Part shown: positions 1 to 9,305 of the stretch, piece after piece
Numbering within the stretch: position 1 is the stretch's first letter
Layout: each line of letters begins with the position of its first letter
Source of the DNA: Verrucomicrobium sp.
Lineage (GTDB): Bacteria; Verrucomicrobiota; Verrucomicrobiia; Methylacidiphilales; UBA1321
Direction: 5' to 3'
Assembly: GCA_017849585.1 (NCBI GenBank)
Contig: JAFIGT010000015.1
Location: 124,001-188,000 of the forward strand
DNA: 64,000 bases
The notes under the pieces: model-generated
What the model saw: only the letters and a program-made list of their open reading frames with translations
The model's database searches: none
What the model was told of the DNA's origin: nothing
Position numbers and translations under genes: made by a program

Positions 1-1261
1 CAGCGCGGGCTTCGGTTTCGAGCACCTTGCAGAACGCGTCGTCCTTCGGATAGTAGCCGCACGCCATGGCGAAGTCCTGCCAGATCAGGATGCCGTGCTC
101 GTCGCAGAAATCGAAGAAGCAGTCGGGCTCGTAGACATTGCCACCCCAGCAGCGGAGCATGTTGCAGCCGGAGTCGAGGACGAGCTCGAGAATCTTGGGA
201 ATGCGCTCGGCGTCGCGCGAATGATACGCGTCGGCGGGCACCCAGTTGCTGCCGTGGATGAAGACCTTCTCGCCGTTGACGAGGAAACAGAATTCGCCAT
301 TGCCTGTGTTGTCAGTGGTGCTGGTGCGGCGCAGTTCGAGCGAGCGGATGCCGTGACGGAATTGCGCGCGGTCAATGGGTTGGCCGTTTTTCAGGAGAAC
401 CACGGTGACATTGTAGAGCGATTGCGGACCGCGGTTGCGCGGCCACCAGAGGCGGGGATTGGAGATCTCGACGAAGGCGCGGCCTGCCTCGAACAGGACG
501 ACGGTTTTCTGGTGAAAAGTGGAGTCGCCGCAGGAGCCGGTGATTTCGAGCTCGTATTTATTGGCCACTTCAGAGCCAAGCCGGGCGCGGAAATGAAGCG
601 TCAACCGGGCCTCGCGGGCCGAGCAACTCATCGTGTCGAGGAAGAGCGTTTCGATTCGCTCATCGGGAAGATACTCGATGCGCACGGGACGCCACAGTCC
701 CGCCGAGACGGCGCGCGGCATGATGTCCCATCCATACATGTGCGGTGCCTTGCGGACGTGAATGGCGTCGTAGTTGCTGCCGAGCGCGTTGAGGCCGGGC
801 GGGTAGTCGAATTTGCGGGCCTCTTCGACCGCCGGGCGGATGTGGATGAGCAACTCGTTGCCTTCCGCGCGCGCGCCAGTGAGCGGCAGGGTGTGCGCGA
901 TGAGCATATTCGCGCAGGAGCCGATGTGCTGGCCGTTGAGGTAGACCTCGGCAAAACAGTCGACGCCTTCCAGAACGAGCACAGGCGTTGTGCCGGGGTG
1001 CGGTGGGAGATCGAACGTGCGGAAGTACCAGACATGCGCACCTTCGTACTGACGCAGGCCCGTGATGTTCATGCCGTGGAAGGGCTCCTCAATGAGGCCA
1101 TGCTTTTGCAGGTCGAGCTCGAAGTTGCCGGGAACCTGACAGTCCAGCGCGCGCAGCCCGCTCTGCTCGAGTTGGGCGATGGTGGTGGGTTCGGCGGGAG
1201 TGAGGCTCCAAGCGAAGGACCAGGAACCGTTCAAGTCGAGAGTGGAGCGATCGGTGAACAT
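1..1261 (-). CDS. Glycoside hydrolase family 2, beta-mannosidase-like (3' end outside window)
   Basis: I read this frame directly; it starts with ATG at 1261 and stays open to the left edge, giving about 420 residues. The N-terminal part is a GH2 sugar-binding jelly roll (LDLNGSWSFAW, then PGNFELDLQKHGLIEEPFHG), followed by the immunoglobulin-like domain and the start of the TIM barrel (FLVNGEKVFIHGSNWVPAD, then MLRCWGGNVYEPDCFFDFCD). These signatures are typical of beta-mannosidases, which remove terminal beta-mannose from oligosaccharides. The catalytic Glu residues lie beyond the edge, so specificity cannot be checked. No signal peptide is visible, which suggests a cytoplasmic enzyme. It is last in a minus-strand run with an oxidoreductase and an ADP-ribosylglycohydrolase-like gene. 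Confidence 0.85.
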   Translation of the reverse strand, partial: MFTDRSTLDLNGSWSFAWSLTPAEPTTIAQLEQSGLRALDCQVPGNFELDLQKHGLIEEPFHGMNITGLRQYEGAHVWYFRTFDLPPHPGTTPVLVLEGVDCFAEVYLNGQHIGSCANMLIAHTLPLTGARAEGNELLIHIRPAVEEARKFDYPPGLNALGSNYDAIHVRKAPHMYGWDIMPRAVSAGLWRPVRIEYLPDERIETLFLDTMSCSAREARLTLHFRARLGSEVANKYELEITGSCGDSTFHQKTVVLFEAGRAFVEISNPRLWWPRNRGPQSLYNVTVVLLKNGQPIDRAQFRHGIRSLELRRTSTTDNTGNGEFCFLVNGEKVFIHGSNWVPADAYHSRDAERIPKILELVLDSGCNMLRCWGGNVYEPDCFFDFCDEHGILIWQDFAMACGYYPKDDAFCKVLETEARA

Positions 1262-1305
1262 AGATGAGGTGGTATGATAAAAGGAGCGGTGAGTCGATTC
1301 TAATA

Positions 1306-1313
1306 TTGCGCAA
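1306..1313. promoter_or_regulatory. Candidate LacI-type operator upstream of the GH2 gene
   Basis: TTGCGCAA is a perfect 8-bp palindrome with a central CG step, the style of LacI/GalR operators. It sits 45 bp upstream of the GH2 start in the otherwise featureless 251-bp gap 1262-1512. Short palindromes occur by chance, so this is tentative. Confidence 0.3.
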
Positions 1314-1512
1314 CAATTTCAGAGGCGGAGGAAGTATCTTTTTGGGAGTGAGTTACAGATTTTGTGAAAAGAAGGCGCGTAGGAGAGGCGCGCACGCTCA
1401 CGCTTTTCAGAGATTGCTCTTCAATCCAATATTCGAAGAGATTTAAGCCGAGAGACAGTGCTGATCTATCTCTAGTTATATGTTGCCAGTCAATGGCATG
1501 ACCGAAGGGCGG

Positions 1513-2901
1513 TTACACCGTCGCGACGGCAGCGACATCACCGAGCCACGCTCCGTGTTGGAGCATGGCATCCTGCACCAGCCGGGCATCGAGTCGGCGC
1601 GGTGTCGTTTTGTGCTGGAGCGCGAGCGCGGCAGCGAATCCGGCGGCTTCGCCCATGCCCATGGTATTGGCCATCACACGCACAGCGGAGAGTGCTTCGT
1701 GGGTGGCGCTGAGGCAGCGACCAGCGACGAGCAGATTGTCGACTTTCAACGGCACGAGGGAGCGGTAGGGGATGGTCCAGTATTTGCCGCCGTAGAAATG
1801 GTCGGTGGGATATTCGGTGGTGGCGTCGGTCGGGCTGTGGATGTCGATGGGATAGGAGCCGCAGTTGATCGCATCGGGGAACTTGACGAAATTCCAGATG
1901 TCGTCGCGGGTCAGGACATATTCGCCGACAATGCGCCGGGTCTCACGCACGCCGATTTTCGCAGAGGTCCACGAAACGAATGCCTTTTCGAATCCGGGGA
2001 TGTGCGGCTGGAGGAAATCATGCAGGAACTCCCACGCCTGGTGGCGGCCTTCCACCTCTGCACGGGAAAGCGTGTGCGCGTCGGAGCCATCGAGACCGGT
2101 GACGCGGGTGACGTTGAACGCACGTTCGCCGTGCCGTGCGGGCGAGCCCCACATGCCACTCAGATTACCGCGGCGAGGGTTGCGGAAGTGTTCGCGGACG
2201 GAGATTTCGTTCCAGACGGATTCCAGTTTTCCGTAGCCACCCCATTTTTGAAAGCGATCCAGATCGATGTTGCCGACGGCGAAGATGAGGCTCATCGGCT
2301 GCATCTTGCCGTCGAGGGTGCGGCCTTTCGCGATGGGAACGCCTGCGGAGATGGCGAGGTCAGCGTCGCCGGTCGTATCAATATACATGCCCGCCTGCAG
2401 GGCGAGACGACCGCCCTTGCCCTCGACGATGGCGGCATTAATCGAGGAGCCGTTCATGCTGGCGCGGGAGAAGAAGGTATGCAGGCGCAATTGCACGCCT
2501 GCTTCGCCGAGCATTTCGAGGAGGACGATCTTGAGCTTTTCCGGATCGATGTTCAACCATGTCGTCTGGTCGGGATGATCGTCGCAGCCGTCGAGCGCAT
2601 GCAGCCGCTCCCACATTTCATGGAAGATGCCTTTGACCACCTGCTTCTCGCCATCGTGGCTGCCGCCGATGGGGATGCCGCTCACCAGTGTGCCGCCGAT
2701 AAAACCGGCGGGATCGACGAGGGTGGTTTTCATGCCGGAACGCGCTGCGGCCAGCGCAGCGCCGACTCCAGCGCTACCGGCGCCAATGACGAGCACATCG
2801 CCCGCGTACTCGATCGGGGTGGTCAGGGTTTCAGTCAGCGTGACGGCGGTGGAAGTGGTGGGGTGCATAGTATGAATCGGGAGTGTTAATCGATGATTCA
2901 A
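1513..2901 (-). CDS. FAD-dependent oxidoreductase (FAD_oxidored family)
   Basis: This 462-residue protein has an N-terminal dinucleotide-binding motif (VIGAGSAGVGAALAAA, about residues 39-54), and the segment DTTGDADLAISAG followed by DGKMQPMS is typical of the PF12831-type FAD oxidoreductases common in glycan loci of Verrucomicrobia and Planctomycetes. No signal peptide is seen. The longest form begins with TTG at 2901, preceded by a GAGGTGAGG ribosome-binding-like sequence; an internal ATG at 2868 is the alternative. It lies between an ADP-ribosylglycohydrolase-like gene upstream and a GH2 gene downstream. A paralog sits at 36460-37845. The substrate is unknown; a hydroxyl-group oxidation on a sugar or polyol is only a guess. 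Confidence 0.85.
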   Translation of the reverse strand: MNHRLTLPIHTMHPTTSTAVTLTETLTTPIEYAGDVLVIGAGSAGVGAALAAARSGMKTTLVDPAGFIGGTLVSGIPIGGSHDGEKQVVKGIFHEMWERLHALDGCDDHPDQTTWLNIDPEKLKIVLLEMLGEAGVQLRLHTFFSRASMNGSSINAAIVEGKGGRLALQAGMYIDTTGDADLAISAGVPIAKGRTLDGKMQPMSLIFAVGNIDLDRFQKWGGYGKLESVWNEISVREHFRNPRRGNLSGMWGSPARHGERAFNVTRVTGLDGSDAHTLSRAEVEGRHQAWEFLHDFLQPHIPGFEKAFVSWTSAKIGVRETRRIVGEYVLTRDDIWNFVKFPDAINCGSYPIDIHSPTDATTEYPTDHFYGGKYWTIPYRSLVPLKVDNLLVAGRCLSATHEALSAVRVMANTMGMGEAAGFAAALALQHKTTPRRLDARLVQDAMLQHGAWLGDVAAVATV

Positions 2902-2938
2902 CTATGCCTCACCTCGGTATTTTTGGCCAACGGCATCG

Positions 2939-2957
2939 ATTCCGTTCTATGCGGAAT
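2939..2957. promoter_or_regulatory. Inverted repeat upstream of the FAD oxidoreductase gene
   Basis: ATTCCG and CGGAAT form a perfect 6-bp inverted repeat around a 7-bp spacer. It lies 38 bp upstream of the TTG start at 2901, in the 97-bp gap to the preceding gene. It could be an operator; the regulator is not identified. Confidence 0.3.
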
Positions 2958-2998
2958 AAGTTATATCTTTTGCGCTTTTGAGAGCGGGACGGCCTATC

Positions 2999-4459
2999 TC
3001 ACGCAGGGAGCAGCGCCGCATGAGGCAGCTCCTGCGCGGTCCACGGGCAGATATGGAGATTCGGATAGGCGAGGATGACGGAAGCCTCCTGATCGCCGCT
3101 GTGGGAGTTTAATTCCACCCGGACGCGATAGGTGCCAGCCCCGAGATCGGCCCGCACGCGCGATCCTTTCGGCGAGCGGTGCGTGGCCGGGACGTAGGGC
3201 AGATGGGCGGGGCAGTCGACGATGAGCTGGTCATCGATAAAGAGTTTTGCGCCGGAACGGGCGAGGCAGATGATCTCGCGCGGTTCGGCGGTGGACTTGT
3301 TCCAGATCCATTCCGCGCCACCGGATTGTTTGACCGACTGCGGGAGCTCGCCATTGGCCCACGGGAGGTCAACGGTCATGCCGGTCGGCCGCATCGTGAT
3401 GGTGCCGGGGAGCGAGCGCAGATCGACCTGCGCGGCGGTGTTGGACCAGTCGAGATCGGACCATGATTTCGGCGCGAGTTTGCCCACCTGCGCGGCGACT
3501 CTCTGCGTGAGTTCCTTCAAAGTGGTGGGAGCTTCTTCCAGATTGATCACACCGGGGCCGAGATAGACGCCGTCGCCGATCGGTTGCATCCACTTCGCGG
3601 GGAGATTTTCAATGCCGAGCGCGAGACCAATCGTGGCTCCCACGGTGGCGGCGGTGCTGTCGGTGTCGTACCCGGCATTCACGGCGAGGAGGATGCTCGT
3701 TTCGAAATCACCGTTGCCGTAGAGCAGAGCCCACACGGCGAGCGCCACATTGAGCGGCGCATGGGTGAAATTGTCGTTGTCGTGCTGCGCGAGTAGGAGA
3801 TCGCGGGTTTGCCACGCCGGGAGGCTACGTTGGTGTTGCGTAATCACGAGAGAGATCGCGCGAGCCGATTCGTTGTCGGTGGGAAGCTGCTGCCAGGCGG
3901 TGCTGATCGCATTGGTGAGATTGGTGCCGGTGGCGGCGAGACTTTGCACGATGGCGAAGAACGCTTCGCCGTAGATGCCTTCGATGTCGTGATCGAGCGA
4001 CGCATCGAGCGCGGCGTAGTAGGCAGCGCTGGCGGGATCGCCGGGAAAGAGGCAGGCCCAGATTTCCGAGCGAATGGGAGAGCCCATGCCGGAAGCGAAA
4101 TGATTTTCGAACGCGCCGAGGGCATCAACCGGCACATTGCGGCGCAGGTTCCAGCGGCAGCGGCCGTACTCGTCCCACATGTAGTGGAGATACTTCAGCC
4201 ACGCGTCCGCGAAATCGCGACGGGTGAGCGACGCGCCGCCTTTTTCCACAATGCGCAGCCAGACCAGTTGCAACTCGAGATCGTCATTGGGCGGCGCGAT
4301 GGTCGGAACCGGATCATAGAACGAATAGGACATCCGCTCCGTGCGGCCCTCGCAGGGAAGACCGAGCGTGCCGCCGATCGATTTACCCATCCAGCAACCA
4401 TAGATTTTGGATTCCAGCTGGGCGGCAGAGAGAGGAGAAGGCGAAGTGAGGGTGGTCAT
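2999..4459 (-). CDS. ADP-ribosylglycohydrolase-fold protein with C-terminal beta-sandwich
   Basis: The N-terminal two-thirds of this 486-residue protein matches the ADP-ribosylglycohydrolase superfamily: GCWMGKSIGGTLG at about 21-33, an acidic pair N58-D59-D60, and the metal-binding GYDTDSTAATVGA element with D265 and D267. The family cleaves N-glycosidic ADP-ribose bonds, but many members in glycan operons have unknown substrates. Residues from about 370 form an extra beta-rich module (WIWNKSTAEPREIICLAR onward) resembling a galactose-binding or PA14-like sandwich, which hints at a carbohydrate rather than a protein substrate. No signal peptide is apparent. It is the first gene of the leftmost minus-strand run and faces the divergent rluA-type gene across 218 bp. 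Confidence 0.8.
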   Translation of the reverse strand: MTTLTSPSPLSAAQLESKIYGCWMGKSIGGTLGLPCEGRTERMSYSFYDPVPTIAPPNDDLELQLVWLRIVEKGGASLTRRDFADAWLKYLHYMWDEYGRCRWNLRRNVPVDALGAFENHFASGMGSPIRSEIWACLFPGDPASAAYYAALDASLDHDIEGIYGEAFFAIVQSLAATGTNLTNAISTAWQQLPTDNESARAISLVITQHQRSLPAWQTRDLLLAQHDNDNFTHAPLNVALAVWALLYGNGDFETSILLAVNAGYDTDSTAATVGATIGLALGIENLPAKWMQPIGDGVYLGPGVINLEEAPTTLKELTQRVAAQVGKLAPKSWSDLDWSNTAAQVDLRSLPGTITMRPTGMTVDLPWANGELPQSVKQSGGAEWIWNKSTAEPREIICLARSGAKLFIDDQLIVDCPAHLPYVPATHRSPKGSRVRADLGAGTYRVRVELNSHSGDQEASVILAYPNLHICPWTAQELPHAALLPA

Positions 4460-4677
4460 AATCGTTTATTTGTATATTTGTAGAACATAATAAAGAGGCT
4501 GTCAGATGCAAGGAGAAACGCAATCCAACAGAGTAAAATAGGGGATGTGCGGGGTTGCGGAAGATTCATTGGCTTCAATTTACCCAACATTGTCGCTATG
4601 AGGGGGCGAATAGGGATCGAGAGAAATTCCAAACAAAACGCGATTTGTTCACCCCCGGCTTTGACCTCTCCTGAAGA

Positions 4678-5715
4678 ATGGGTAACCTGCTCACTCCTAT
4701 GCCGCAACCGTCCACCGTCCAGCAGCCCGCCGAACTTCTCGCCTATCTTTTCACGGCATGGCCCGACGTGAAGAAAAAACAGATTCGCACGTGGCTGAAA
4801 TTCAAATCGGTGACGGTCAACGGGCAGGTGATCTCGCAATTCAATCACCCGCTCAAGCCGGGCGATGTCGTCGCGATCCGCACGGATCGTTTTGCGACGC
4901 CGAATACCAAGCTCTCCACTGGCATCCGCATTTGCTATGAGGATGACGCGGTGATCGTCATCGAGAAGCCGGATCGCCTGCTCACCATTGCCAGCGAGAA
5001 GGTGCAGGACAACACGGTATATCATCACCTCACCGATTACCTGCGACAGGGAGACCGGTTTTCCCGCGCGCGCGTCTGGATCGTGCATCGCCTCGACCGC
5101 GACACCTCCGGGTTGATGGTATTCGCCAAGACGGAGCAGGCCAAGCGCGCGTTGCAGTTGAATTGGGACAAGGCCGACAAACGTTATTATGCGATTGTGG
5201 AGGGCCAGTTGCCGGATGAGACGGGCACATTCCGTTCATATCTCAACGAGGAGAATCCCGGCAAGGTTTACGTCACGGAAGCGGGCGGCCAGGCGCGGCT
5301 CGCGATCACGCATTACCGCGTGCTCAAGACACACGAGCGGTATTCGCTGGTGCGGCTTTCGCTCGAGACGGGGCGCCGTCACCAGATCCGTGTGCAACTG
5401 GCTGAGGCGGGTTGTCCGATCGTGGGCGATGACAAATACGGTTCGAAGCACGACCCGATCAAGCGCATGGCATTGCACGCCTGCGCACTGGAATTTCCGC
5501 ATCCGGTGACTGGCGCGCGGGTGAAGTTCGAATCGCAATTGCCGGGAAATTTCGGTCCGCTCGTGGGTGGTTATTCGCCCAAGAAGGGCGCGGCCGCGAT
5601 CAAGAAATCGCGCGAGGCGGCGAAGGAAGCGGCCAAGTTGGCGCGGCCTCCTAAGATTGTGAAGCCCGCGAAACCCCCGACGCCTCCGTCACGTCCGGCC
5701 AAGCGCCGCGATTAA
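4678..5715 (+). CDS. RluA-family RNA pseudouridine synthase
   Basis: Residues about 15-70 form an S4-like RNA-binding region (KKKQIRTWLKFKSVTVNG), followed by the pseudouridine synthase core with the signature HRLDRDTSG; D140 is the expected catalytic aspartate. RHQIRVQLA and VGDDKYG are also family elements. The enzyme isomerises uridine in rRNA or tRNA; which site cannot be told. The C-terminal 40 residues are a Lys/Pro/Ala-rich basic tail that could aid RNA binding. The start may be ATG 4678 or ATG 4699. Its 3' end overlaps the convergent sirtuin gene by 27 bp. Confidence 0.9.
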   Translation: MGNLLTPMPQPSTVQQPAELLAYLFTAWPDVKKKQIRTWLKFKSVTVNGQVISQFNHPLKPGDVVAIRTDRFATPNTKLSTGIRICYEDDAVIVIEKPDRLLTIASEKVQDNTVYHHLTDYLRQGDRFSRARVWIVHRLDRDTSGLMVFAKTEQAKRALQLNWDKADKRYYAIVEGQLPDETGTFRSYLNEENPGKVYVTEAGGQARLAITHYRVLKTHERYSLVRLSLETGRRHQIRVQLAEAGCPIVGDDKYGSKHDPIKRMALHACALEFPHPVTGARVKFESQLPGNFGPLVGGYSPKKGAAAIKKSREAAKEAAKLARPPKIVKPAKPPTPPSRPAKRRD

Positions 5716-6426
5716 TTTTTCCACGAAGGGCGGGAGCATTTCGCTCGCCTTGCCGGGAAGCGTGGTCACGTTCCGTGCGGAGACCATCGCGGGTGCGGGA
5801 TCAATCACCGTGACCGGCGTGCCGGGCCGGATGAATTCCACCAGCGACGCCGCGGGATAAACGCGCAGGGAGGTTCCAACGACGATCAGCTGACTTGCCG
5901 TGCGCGTTTCGGCGGCGGCTTCTTCCATCATCGGCACCGCTTCACCGAACCACACGACATGTGGGCGTAGTTGCGAACCGCGCGGGCATTTGTCGCCGAG
6001 CTGAATGTCGCCGGTCATCGGCACGAGGCAGTCCGGGTCCACGGAACTGCGGGCCTTCACAATCTCGCCATGCAGATGGAGGACGTTCCGGCTGCCGGCG
6101 CGTTCGTGCAGGTCGTCGATATTTTGCGTGATCACCACCGTGTCGAAATAGTCCTGCAGTCGCGCGCAGGCGCGATGCGCGGCATTGGGTTGGGCGGCGA
6201 GCACGTCGCGGCGGCGTTGGTTGTAGAAATCGAGCACGAGTTTCGGATTGCGCTGCCAGCCGTCGGGCGTGGCGACGTCCTCAATGGAGTAGTTCTCCCA
6301 GAGTCCATCGGCATCGCGGAAGGTTTTGAGCCCGCTTTCCGCGCTGATGCCCGCGCCGGTGAGGATGACGATTTTCGAAGTGGAGGACATGGAGGAATGA
6401 TAGAATAATCGGGTGGGCTTTGACAT
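5689..6426 (-). CDS. Sir2-family NAD-dependent protein deacylase (CobB-like)
   Basis: All sirtuin NAD-binding motifs are present: GAGISAESG (24-32), FRDADGLW, TQNIDDLH (100-106) and the catalytic His119 in LHLHGE. Y68 and R71 (FYNQR) form the YxxR pair that marks class III sirtuins such as E. coli CobB, which remove succinyl or malonyl as well as acetyl groups from lysines. The zinc module is reduced: only two cysteines (in DPDC and DKCP) remain where four are usual. The ATG at 6426 has a GAGAG sequence just upstream; ATG 6390 is an alternative. It is divergent from the alanine dehydrogenase gene across 39 bp. Confidence 0.92.
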   Translation of the reverse strand: MSKPTRLFYHSSMSSTSKIVILTGAGISAESGLKTFRDADGLWENYSIEDVATPDGWQRNPKLVLDFYNQRRRDVLAAQPNAAHRACARLQDYFDTVVITQNIDDLHERAGSRNVLHLHGEIVKARSSVDPDCLVPMTGDIQLGDKCPRGSQLRPHVVWFGEAVPMMEEAAAETRTASQLIVVGTSLRVYPAASLVEFIRPGTPVTVIDPAPAMVSARNVTTLPGKASEMLPPFVEKLIAALGRT

Positions 6427-6465
6427 CTCTCAAAATCGGCCGAAACTGTCCGATAGAAAGAACAT

Positions 6466-7566
6466 ATGATCATAGGCGTTCCGCGGGAAACGAAAGAACA
6501 GGAACATCGTGTGGCTTTATTGCCATCGGGCGCGTACCAACTCGTCAAGCGCGGGCATACCGTACTCATCGGTCGTAACGCGGGACTGGGTTCCGGCTAT
6601 CCCGACGAGGATTATGTGCAGGCCGGGGCGGTGATTACCGATGCGGTGGAGGAAATTTATCGGCGCAGCGAGCTCGTGGTGAAAGTGAAAGAGCCGCTTG
6701 AGGCCGAATATGCGCTCCTGCGTAGCGGACAAATTTTATTCACCTACCTGCATCTCGCCGCGAATCGGCCGTTGACCGATGCGTTGCGGATTTCGGGTGC
6801 GACGGCGATTGCGTACGAGACGGTGCAGCGCCAGCACCGGCTTCCCCTGCTCGAGCCGATGAGCGAGATCGCGGGCCGTATGTCGGTCATCGTCGGCGGC
6901 TTCTTTCTCTCCAAACATCGCGGCGGCAAGGGCGTTCTACTCGGCGGCGTGCCGGGGGTGTTGCCGGGCCGCGTGGTGGTGCTCGGCGGTGGGACGTCCG
7001 GCGTAAACGCGGCGCGCATGGCGACGGGGCTCGGTGCGGATGTGACCATTCTCGAGGTCGATGTGGAGCGGATGCGCTTTCTCGACATCACCATGCACGG
7101 GACGCACACCCTTTATTCCAATGAGGACCATTTGCTGTCCTTGTTGCCCACGACCGATTTGCTGATCGGGGCGGTGCTGTTGCCCGGAGCGCGGGCTCCG
7201 CGGTTGGTGCGCCGTGACATGCTGCGGTTGATGAAGCCGGGCAGCGTGTTCGTGGACATCGCGATCGATCAGGGCGGTTGCGCCGAGACGTCGCGGGTGA
7301 CGACGCATGACAAGCCGGTCTTCCAGGAGGAAGGGGTGCTCCATTATTGCGTGGCCAACATGCCGGGAGCTTATGCCCGGACCGCCACGCAGGCGTTGAC
7401 GAATGTCACGTACCGCTATATCGAGCAAATCGCTGACCACGGCGTTTCCGGAGCGTGCCAGGCGTTGCCGGAGTTGGTCGACGGGATCAATATCCAGGAC
7501 GGCAATATTACTTTCAAGGGCGTGGCCGAGGCGCATGGCATGGGCTGCTCGTCGCCATTGATTTGA
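6466..7566 (+). CDS. ald: Alanine dehydrogenase
   Basis: This 366-residue protein matches alanine dehydrogenase over its whole length. It begins MIIGVPRETKEQEHRVALLP, where the Arg binds substrate, and continues with VKVKEPLEAEY and TYLHLAANRPLT carrying the conserved Lys and His. The NAD-binding Rossmann motif is GGGTSGVNAARMATGLGADV, followed by DIAIDQGGCAETSR. It converts L-alanine, NAD+ and water reversibly to pyruvate, NADH and ammonium in the cytoplasm. It appears monocistronic and ends at a strong intrinsic terminator. Confidence 0.96.
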   Translation: MIIGVPRETKEQEHRVALLPSGAYQLVKRGHTVLIGRNAGLGSGYPDEDYVQAGAVITDAVEEIYRRSELVVKVKEPLEAEYALLRSGQILFTYLHLAANRPLTDALRISGATAIAYETVQRQHRLPLLEPMSEIAGRMSVIVGGFFLSKHRGGKGVLLGGVPGVLPGRVVVLGGGTSGVNAARMATGLGADVTILEVDVERMRFLDITMHGTHTLYSNEDHLLSLLPTTDLLIGAVLLPGARAPRLVRRDMLRLMKPGSVFVDIAIDQGGCAETSRVTTHDKPVFQEEGVLHYCVANMPGAYARTATQALTNVTYRYIEQIADHGVSGACQALPELVDGINIQDGNITFKGVAEAHGMGCSSPLI

Positions 7567-7588
7567 GAGCTGATTCGACGCGGACAAA

Positions 7589-7630
7589 AAAACACACCCC
7601 CAGACGCCAGAGCATCGGGGGGTGTGTTTT
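7589..7630. terminator. Bidirectional intrinsic terminator
   Basis: AAAACACACCCCC (7589-7601) pairs perfectly with GGGGGTGTGTTTT (7618-7630) around a 16-base loop. The A and T runs at the stem base make it work on both strands. It lies between the convergent ald gene and the minus-strand gene ending at 7647. Confidence 0.9.
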
Positions 7631-7646
7631 GTAAATCCGGGAAGTG

Positions 7647-8300
7647 CTAGATCTCGTCGACTTCCATCTCGATCGTCATGATCTCTTCCTGCGTGAGCGG
7701 GCGGCTCGGTTTGGTGGGGGGCGGATTCTGGTCGATGAATTTCAGGAAATCATCGCGGCGCTGGCTCATGATCTTGCTCACGGCGGCTTTTTGTTTATCT
7801 GTGAGTTTCAGGGTTTGCGTGAGCTTATCCAGTTCGGATTGATAGGATAAAATACCGGAGAGGGTTTTCACCAATTTTTCGCTCTTGGTGGGACGGACCG
7901 GGTAGTAAGGCTCACCATCCATCGGGATACCATCCGGACCCATCGGGCCATCATAGACGGCTTCCGTGCCAGAGGGGTCCATCGGATGCGCGCGTCGCAG
8001 GGTTTCCTGCTGGGTTTTCTGTTCGGGCGTCAGCACGGCATCGATCTTGTCTTGATAGGGTTTCTTCCACTCCCGCACTTTGCGGACATAAAGGCCCTGC
8101 TCACGGCTGAGTGCGAGTTGATGGCGATTGGGCCGTTCCTCGGTCACCTTGACCTGGGGATTGAGCCATGGGCAACGATCCGCATACTGAGTCACCACGC
8201 CAGTGAAAACCCCGGCGGTGAAGATGATCAATAACACGGAAATGTTTTTCCAACTGATCGAATCAGCCGGCTTGGCAGGTGTGGAGGCGGGATTGCTCAT
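7647..8300 (-). CDS. Membrane-anchored periplasmic protein, LTxxQ-like
   Basis: From ATG 8300 the product is 217 residues: a short N-terminus, one transmembrane segment ([17 protein letters not shown]) and a charged helical domain predicted outside the membrane. LTPEQKTQ and [13 protein letters not shown] resemble the LTxxQ repeats of Spy/CpxP-type periplasmic chaperones and of many small verrucomicrobial membrane proteins. A TTG at 8327 would extend it into the divergent gene, so the ATG is preferred. The function is unknown; a chaperone-like or envelope sensor role is inference only. Confidence 0.65.
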   Translation of the reverse strand: MSNPASTPAKPADSISWKNISVLLIIFTAGVFTGVVTQYADRCPWLNPQVKVTEERPNRHQLALSREQGLYVRKVREWKKPYQDKIDAVLTPEQKTQQETLRRAHPMDPSGTEAVYDGPMGPDGIPMDGEPYYPVRPTKSEKLVKTLSGILSYQSELDKLTQTLKLTDKQKAAVSKIMSQRRDDFLKFIDQNPPPTKPSRPLTQEEIMTIEMEVDEI

Positions 8301-8381
8301 AGTGGATGGAACACTGGTATGATCCAAAAGTTGCCCAGACGCAACTTTCTTTTACCACTGGGGTTTGAATCAGTATTACTC

Positions 8382-9305
8382 ATGAAGCAATTACATCTTC
8401 TCATTCTATTATTAGGTGTGTTTTGCCCCTTGATGTCGGGCGCGCAGGAATCGAAGCCAGCGCGTCCGTTAGCTCCCGTGCCGATGGGAGTGAAAGCGTA
8501 TAGGGACTTGCTCTACGTGCCGAATGGGACGGCGCGTCAAACGTTGGATTTGTATGTGCCGGCAGAGGGGGCCGGTCCGTGGCCGGTGATCGTCTGGGTG
8601 CATGGCGGCGGCTGGCAAAATGGGAGCAAGGAGCAATGTCTTCCCTTGCGGGCTGGCTTTGTTGACAAGGGATATGCGGTGGCGAGTTTGAATTATCGCC
8701 TGAGCGGCGATGCGGTTTTTCCCGCGCAGATCGAGGATTGCAAAGCGGCGATTCGCTGGCTGCGGGCGCGCGCGGCGGAGTATCGTCTCGATGGCGCGCA
8801 TTTTGCGGCGTGGGGCGGTTCGGCGGGAGGTCATCTCGTGGCATTGCTGGGAACGAGCGGCGATGTGAAGGAGTTTGATCGCGGGGAAAATCTGGATCAA
8901 TCCAGCCGGGTGCAGGTGGTGTGCGATTTTTTTGGGCCGAGCGATCTGGCGGTCATGGTGGGGACGCCTGGTTACGAACGGCATGCGCTGGCGGATTCGC
9001 CGGAGTCGAAATTGATCGGTGGCATTCCGACGCAAATTCCCGAGAAGGCCGCTGCGGCGAGTCCGGTGACGTATGTGAGTCCGGATGATCCGCCCTTTCT
9101 CATTGTCCACGGGGAGAAAGATCCGGTGGTGCCTGCAGACCAGAGTGTGCGGTTGCAGGCCGCTTTGGAAAAAGCCGGGGTGAAGTCGCAACTGATCGTG
9201 ATTCCCGGTGCGAAGCACGGGGGACCGGAATTCAGCACACCCTCCATTCAGAAGACGATTGCCGAGTTGTTTGAGCAGCAACTGAAGCTGGTCAAAGCGA
9301 ACTGA
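8382..9305 (+). CDS. Secreted alpha/beta hydrolase (BD-FAE/carboxylesterase type)
   Basis: The ATG at 8382 gives a clean signal peptide ([20 protein letters not shown], cleavage near AQES) and leaves room for a divergent promoter. The oxyanion-hole motif HGGGW and the nucleophile elbow GGSAGG (Ser147) are followed by a likely acid Asp247 in HGEKDPVVP and His279 in GAKHGG. This is the layout of esterases that remove acetyl, feruloyl or related groups from plant glycans, or of general carboxylesterases. Its 3' end overlaps the convergent DUF255 gene by 14 bp. Confidence 0.85.
   Translation: MKQLHLLILLLGVFCPLMSGAQESKPARPLAPVPMGVKAYRDLLYVPNGTARQTLDLYVPAEGAGPWPVIVWVHGGGWQNGSKEQCLPLRAGFVDKGYAVASLNYRLSGDAVFPAQIEDCKAAIRWLRARAAEYRLDGAHFAAWGGSAGGHLVALLGTSGDVKEFDRGENLDQSSRVQVVCDFFGPSDLAVMVGTPGYERHALADSPESKLIGGIPTQIPEKAAAASPVTYVSPDDPPFLIVHGEKDPVVPADQSVRLQAALEKAGVKSQLIVIPGAKHGGPEFSTPSIQKTIAELFEQQLKLVKAN

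Noticed and set aside
95-1267. Long plus-strand open frame across the GH2 gene
   Set aside because: The minus strand of this stretch encodes a clear GH2 protein; the plus frame has no recognisable domain and is typical of a GC-rich antisense shadow.
1480-2889. 469-codon plus-strand frame antisense to the FAD oxidoreductase
   Set aside because: The minus frame has the FAD motif and family signatures; the plus frame is a codon-bias shadow.
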